Assembly: GCA_035258565.1 (NCBI GenBank)
Contig: DATFXF010000160.1
Span: 1-7,926 of the forward strand
Origin: DATFXF01 sp035258565
Lineage (GTDB): Bacteria > Acidobacteriota > Terriglobia > Acidiferrales > UBA7541
DNA: 7,926 nt
Direction of reading: 5' to 3'
Numbering within the stretch: position 1 is the first letter of the stretch; each line of letters opens with the position of its first letter. This document shows, one piece after another, positions 5,957 through 7,926 of the stretch. A program made the translations under genes and the position numbers. The notes under the pieces were generated by a model. It did not search any database and had not been told where the DNA came from. It saw only the letters and a list, made by a program, of their open reading frames with translations.

Positions 5957-6658
5957 TCAGGCCCCCGTCAGTTCCCTCTCGACACTCGCCACCAGATTGC
6001 GGATGTAGGAGCGGCGACTTAGTGCTTCGTTCATCTTCTCCATGAGCTGGCGCCGCGCCGCCTCATCGGCGCCGGCATCGAGTGCGGCGTCCCATTGACC
6101 GAAAATAGAGTCTAGCTCCCGATCCACGGCCTCGAGGGCTCCTTGAAAGTTCTTTTGCGCAGCTTGGAGCCTGGCGTTGAGCGCGGCTGTCTCGCCGCCA
6201 TCACTTCCGGCTTGGCGCGCACTCCGCAGCTCGTCGAGCGATTCGTTCAGCTCGAAAACTTCCGCGAGCAGCTCCGGCGGCGCCTGCTGTTTGTGCTGGC
6301 CTTCCTTCCGCATCCCCTCGAGCGCGAGCAGATACTGCACGCGGCTGACCGGGTCACCGAGCGTCCGGTAGGCGTCGTTTAGTTCCGACGAGCGGTCCAG
6401 CGACAGCTGGCGCTCATACTCCCCGGTGCGGACGAAATTGTCCGGGTGCAGCTTCCAGCTTAACTGGTGGAAGCGCTTCTCGAGCTCAGCGGCATCCAGG
6501 CGCAGCTTTCGGGACAGGCCGAAGAACCGAAAGTAGTCCATGCCGCGGGGCAGCGGCTGAATCTTGCCGCAAGCGAGGCAAAAATGCTCCCCGCCGGTGG
6601 CGGCCTGGCAGCTCCAGCAGGTCGAACTCGCTCGGGTGCTGGTCGAAGGGGCACTCAT
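5957..6658 (-). CDS. hscB: HscB, J-domain co-chaperone with N-terminal zinc finger
   Basis: A 233-aa Hsc20-family protein. Residues 14-30 form a Cys-x2-Cys...Cys-x2-Cys zinc finger (C14, C17, C27, C30), absent from E. coli HscB (171 aa) but known from HSC20 proteins such as human HSCB. The J domain starts with MDYFRFFGL (40-48) and contains the HPD tripeptide at 71-73 that stimulates HscA ATPase, then ELNDAYRTLGDPVSRVQYLL. The C-terminal helical domain that binds IscU includes LLAEVFELNESLDELR (130-145) and ends with SYIRNLV (217-223). The ATG has no clear Shine-Dalgarno site, and only 10 bp separate it from the IS element, so its native promoter and any distal leader elements are displaced. 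The gene itself is intact. Confidence 0.94.
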   Translation of the reverse strand: MSAPSTSTRASSTCWSCQAATGGEHFCLACGKIQPLPRGMDYFRFFGLSRKLRLDAAELEKRFHQLSWKLHPDNFVRTGEYERQLSLDRSSELNDAYRTLGDPVSRVQYLLALEGMRKEGQHKQQAPPELLAEVFELNESLDELRSARQAGSDGGETAALNARLQAAQKNFQGALEAVDRELDSIFGQWDAALDAGADEAARRQLMEKMNEALSRRSYIRNLVASVERELTGA

Positions 6659-6666
6659 CTGCGCAC

Positions 6667-6668
6667 TA
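6667..6668. repeat. TA target-site duplication, left copy
   Basis: TA flanks the left end of the IS element and is matched by TA at 7788-7789. A TA duplication is the rule for the IS630 family. With the flanking bases the pre-insertion site reads CACTAGAG, so the target was the palindrome CTAG. Confidence 0.8.
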
Positions 6669-6696
6669 GTCTATCGTTACATAAATAAGTGACACA
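6669..6696 (+). repeat. Left terminal inverted repeat of the IS630 element
   Basis: It starts GTCTATCGTTAC and ends AAGTGACACA. The inner 10 bases and the central CGTTAC are identical to the right repeat; the seven mismatches are scattered between. The inner part supplies a GTGACA that doubles as a plausible -35 for the transposase. Confidence 0.88.
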
Positions 6697-6717
6697 TGCC
6701 CCGATGTATGGTATACG
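6689..6717 (+). promoter_or_regulatory. Candidate transposase promoter overlapping the left IS end
   Basis: GTGACA (6689-6694, five of six to TTGACA) inside the left inverted repeat is followed by 17 bp and TATACG (6712-6717, four of six to TATAAT). The predicted start falls at about 6723-6725, on the preferred ATG of the transposase, which again lacks a ribosome binding site. Transposase binding to the repeat could then repress its own promoter; this last point is inference. Confidence 0.4.
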
Positions 6718-6722
6718 GGCTC

Positions 6723-7790
6723 ATGTTCACTTCCAACAAACCCTTTCGACTGCAACCGCAGCAGCGTGGGCGCCTGGAACAAATACTTCGATCGACTCGC
6801 ATCTCCGCCGGGCTCGCCCGGCGAGCGCAAGTGTTGTTGCTGCTGGCCGACGGCATCTCGCTGCGCCAGATCCAAGCCCAGACCGGGATGAGCCCCCGCC
6901 GCATTCAGCACTGGAAGAGGAGTTGGCGGAAGAAGGGGCTGGACGGTCTGCTGGATGCCCCGCGTCCGGGACGTCCGAAGAAGCTGACCGTGGCGAAGGA
7001 GGCGGCCATCCTGGCGGCCACCGAAAAGCATCCCCCTGGGCCGGTCACTCATTGGTCTACCCGGCGGCTGGCTCGGCGCTTGGGCCTGAGCCACGTTACG
7101 GTCATGCGGGTCTGGCACAAGGCTGGGCTGCAGCCTCATCGGCTGCGGCGGTACATGGCCAGCCCCGATCCGGACTTCGAAGCCAAGGCCAAGGACATCC
7201 TGGGCTTGTACTTGCACCCCCCAGAAAACACAGCGGTTTTTTGCGTCGACGAGAAGACGGCGATCCAGGCTCTGGATCGCACGCAACCCGCCCTGCCGCT
7301 GCGGCCCCACCAGCCGGAAAGACAGACGGTCGAGTATGTACGGCACGGAACCGTCTCGCTGTTTGCCGCCCTGGAGGTGCACAGTGGGAAGGTGGTGGGG
7401 CGGTGTGCCCCGCGCCACACGAGCGAAGAGTTTGTACAGTTCTTGGAGGAAGCCGTAGCCGCTCATCGGCGGAAGACCATCCACGTGATCTTGGACAACC
7501 TCTCGGTTCACAAGACTCCCGCGGTGGAGGCCTGGGCCAAAGGGCATCCCCACGTAGAATTCCATTTCACTCCCACGTACGCTTCCTGGCTGAACCAGGT
7601 AGAGATCTGGCTGGGGATGATCACACGCGACTGCATCCGGCGTGGCGTGTTTCATTCGGCGTCTGATTTGGCGCACAAGATCATGACGTACATCCGACTC
7701 TACAACCGAAATGCCCAGCCGTTCCGCTGGACGTATCGCAACCCGAGAAAGCGAATTCGTGTGTCACTTTCTTCGGTAACGCGACACTAG
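6723..7790 (+). CDS. IS630-family DDE transposase
   Basis: A 355-aa transposase from the ATG at 6723; the frame also has ATGs at 6696 and 6708, but the first begins on the last base of the left repeat and the added nine residues do not look like family sequence. The N-terminus is a helix-turn-helix region (about 14-68), then a basic GRPKK linker at 83-87 and a second HTH around 112-133. The RNase H-like catalytic domain has D176 in FCVDEKTA, D258 in VILDNLSVHK and E294 in SWLNQVEIWLG, with 35 residues between the second D and the E. It performs cut-and-paste transposition at TA sites. The stop codon TAG is made of the duplicated TA plus the host G at 7790: the element itself has no in-frame stop. 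No frameshift or truncation is visible. Confidence 0.92.
   Translation: MFTSNKPFRLQPQQRGRLEQILRSTRISAGLARRAQVLLLLADGISLRQIQAQTGMSPRRIQHWKRSWRKKGLDGLLDAPRPGRPKKLTVAKEAAILAATEKHPPGPVTHWSTRRLARRLGLSHVTVMRVWHKAGLQPHRLRRYMASPDPDFEAKAKDILGLYLHPPENTAVFCVDEKTAIQALDRTQPALPLRPHQPERQTVEYVRHGTVSLFAALEVHSGKVVGRCAPRHTSEEFVQFLEEAVAAHRRKTIHVILDNLSVHKTPAVEAWAKGHPHVEFHFTPTYASWLNQVEIWLGMITRDCIRRGVFHSASDLAHKIMTYIRLYNRNAQPFRWTYRNPRKRIRVSLSSVTRH
7760..7787 (-). repeat. Right terminal inverted repeat of the IS630 element
   Basis: Read on the minus strand it starts GTGTCGCGTTAC and ends AAGTGACACA, matching the left repeat at 21 of 28 positions without gaps. It overlaps the last nine codons of the transposase gene. 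Confidence 0.88.
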
Positions 7791-7912
7791 AGCCGCCCGT
7801 AGCGCCGGAGCGTCTCGTGAACAGTTAGATACTGCAACGGGCTTTTCAGTCGTTTGAGTCGGCTCCTAGTTAACTCGTCTTTAGCTTTGGCTGCCCTGTC
7901 GCGGTTGTTCAT
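7787..7912 (-). CDS. Small open frame, 41 aa, upstream of hscB in the ancestral order (or 3' end of a longer gene)
   Basis: From an ATG at 7910-7912 this frame gives a very basic 41-residue peptide (MNNRDRAAKAKDEL..., ending LRRYGRL), with an AAGGG 8 bp upstream. The frame has no stop between that ATG and the window end, so it may instead be the tail of a longer gene. I do not recognise it; it does not resemble the C-termini of IscA or IscU. Its TAG stop lies at 7787-7789, on the IS junction, and removing the IS restores the same stop, 7 bp before the hscB ATG. The tight ancestral spacing hints at an operon partner; the A/T-ending codons (AAA, CTA, TTA, TAT) are unlike the neighbours and caution against overcalling. 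It could be non-coding. Confidence 0.35.
   Translation of the reverse strand: MNNRDRAAKAKDELTRSRLKRLKSPLQYLTVHETLRRYGRL
7788..7789. repeat. TA target-site duplication, right copy
   Basis: It pairs with the TA at 6667-6668. It also forms part of the TAG stop of the transposase on the plus strand and of the TAG stop of the small frame on the minus strand. Confidence 0.8.
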
Positions 7913-7926
7913 GTAGGCTACCCTTC

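Larger units (their letters stand above)
6669..7787 (+). mobile_element. Complete IS630-family insertion sequence, 1119 bp
   Basis: The element is bounded by 28-bp imperfect terminal inverted repeats (21 of 28 identical) and by TA duplications, and carries one uninterrupted transposase ORF. Size, repeat structure, TA duplication and DDE catalytic pattern all agree with IS630. It is inserted in the intergenic space directly before hscB with its transposase pointing the other way. It looks intact and therefore potentially mobile. Both ends read CTAG once flanking bases are included, matching the target preference described for IS630 and IS870. Confidence 0.9.

Noticed and set aside
4464..6008. 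Long 514-aa open frame on the plus strand
   Set aside because: It lies antisense to hscA, whose full-length Hsp70 signatures are unmistakable. The frame is open because of GC-rich codon bias and has low-complexity, His/Arg-rich content without domain features.
6669..6710. Outward promoter in the left IS end driving hscB
   Set aside because: Minus-strand TATGTA and TATTTA could serve as -10 boxes, but no -35 resembling TTGACA lies at a workable distance.
6666..7676. 336-aa minus-strand frame and a 325-aa plus-strand frame inside the IS
   Set aside because: Both overlap the intact IS630 transposase in other frames and show no recognisable domain; the DDE frame explains the region.
1..7926. 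CRISPR array, toxin-antitoxin pair, phage or defence genes
   Set aside because: No regularly spaced direct repeats and no protein with such motifs were seen; apart from the IS the window is housekeeping in character.

Overview
The window reads as bacterial chromosome with high GC and long antisense shadow frames. Gene content resembles Acidobacteriota or a nearby GC-rich Gram-negative lineage: an ISC-type Fe-S operon with iscX, a zinc-finger HscB, a lone tRNA-Glu and a TIGR01777 epimerase. The phylum is an inference from protein style; no marker gene here settles it.

Layout. Positions 135-1061 (+) carry a TIGR01777-family NAD(P)-dependent epimerase. It converges on an unrecognised 121-aa gene (1177-1542, -) that has its own near-consensus promoter placed for a leaderless mRNA. 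Upstream on the same strand is an M20 metallopeptidase (1680-3080, -), probably starting at a GTG near 2942 and carrying a non-canonical internal segment. A tRNA-Glu(UUC) with encoded CCA follows (3160-3234, -).

Positions 3408-6658 (-) hold the distal half of an isc operon, transcribed hscB-hscA-fdx-iscX with gaps of 8, 25 and 35 bp. HscB (J-protein) delivers the scaffold IscU to HscA (Hsp70), whose ATP cycle drives cluster release. Fdx supplies electrons for cluster assembly, and IscX modulates the cysteine desulfurase. iscR, iscS, iscU and iscA are not in the window; if present they lie beyond 7926 or elsewhere.

Immediately upstream of hscB sits a complete IS630-family element (6669-7787, 1119 bp) with 28-bp imperfect terminal repeats, TA target duplications and an apparently intact DDE transposase pointing away from hscB. 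It landed in a CTAG site 10 bp before the hscB start codon, separating hscBA-fdx-iscX from whatever used to precede it. Closing the insertion computationally places the stop codon of a small open frame (41 codons from its ATG, or the tail of a longer gene running off the window) 7 bp before hscB.

I see no obviously new multi-gene system. The most notable points are the IS interruption of the isc operon, the CTAG junction that supplies stop codons on both strands, the leaderless promoter of the unknown gene, and the probable in-frame repeat insertion in the M20 peptidase.
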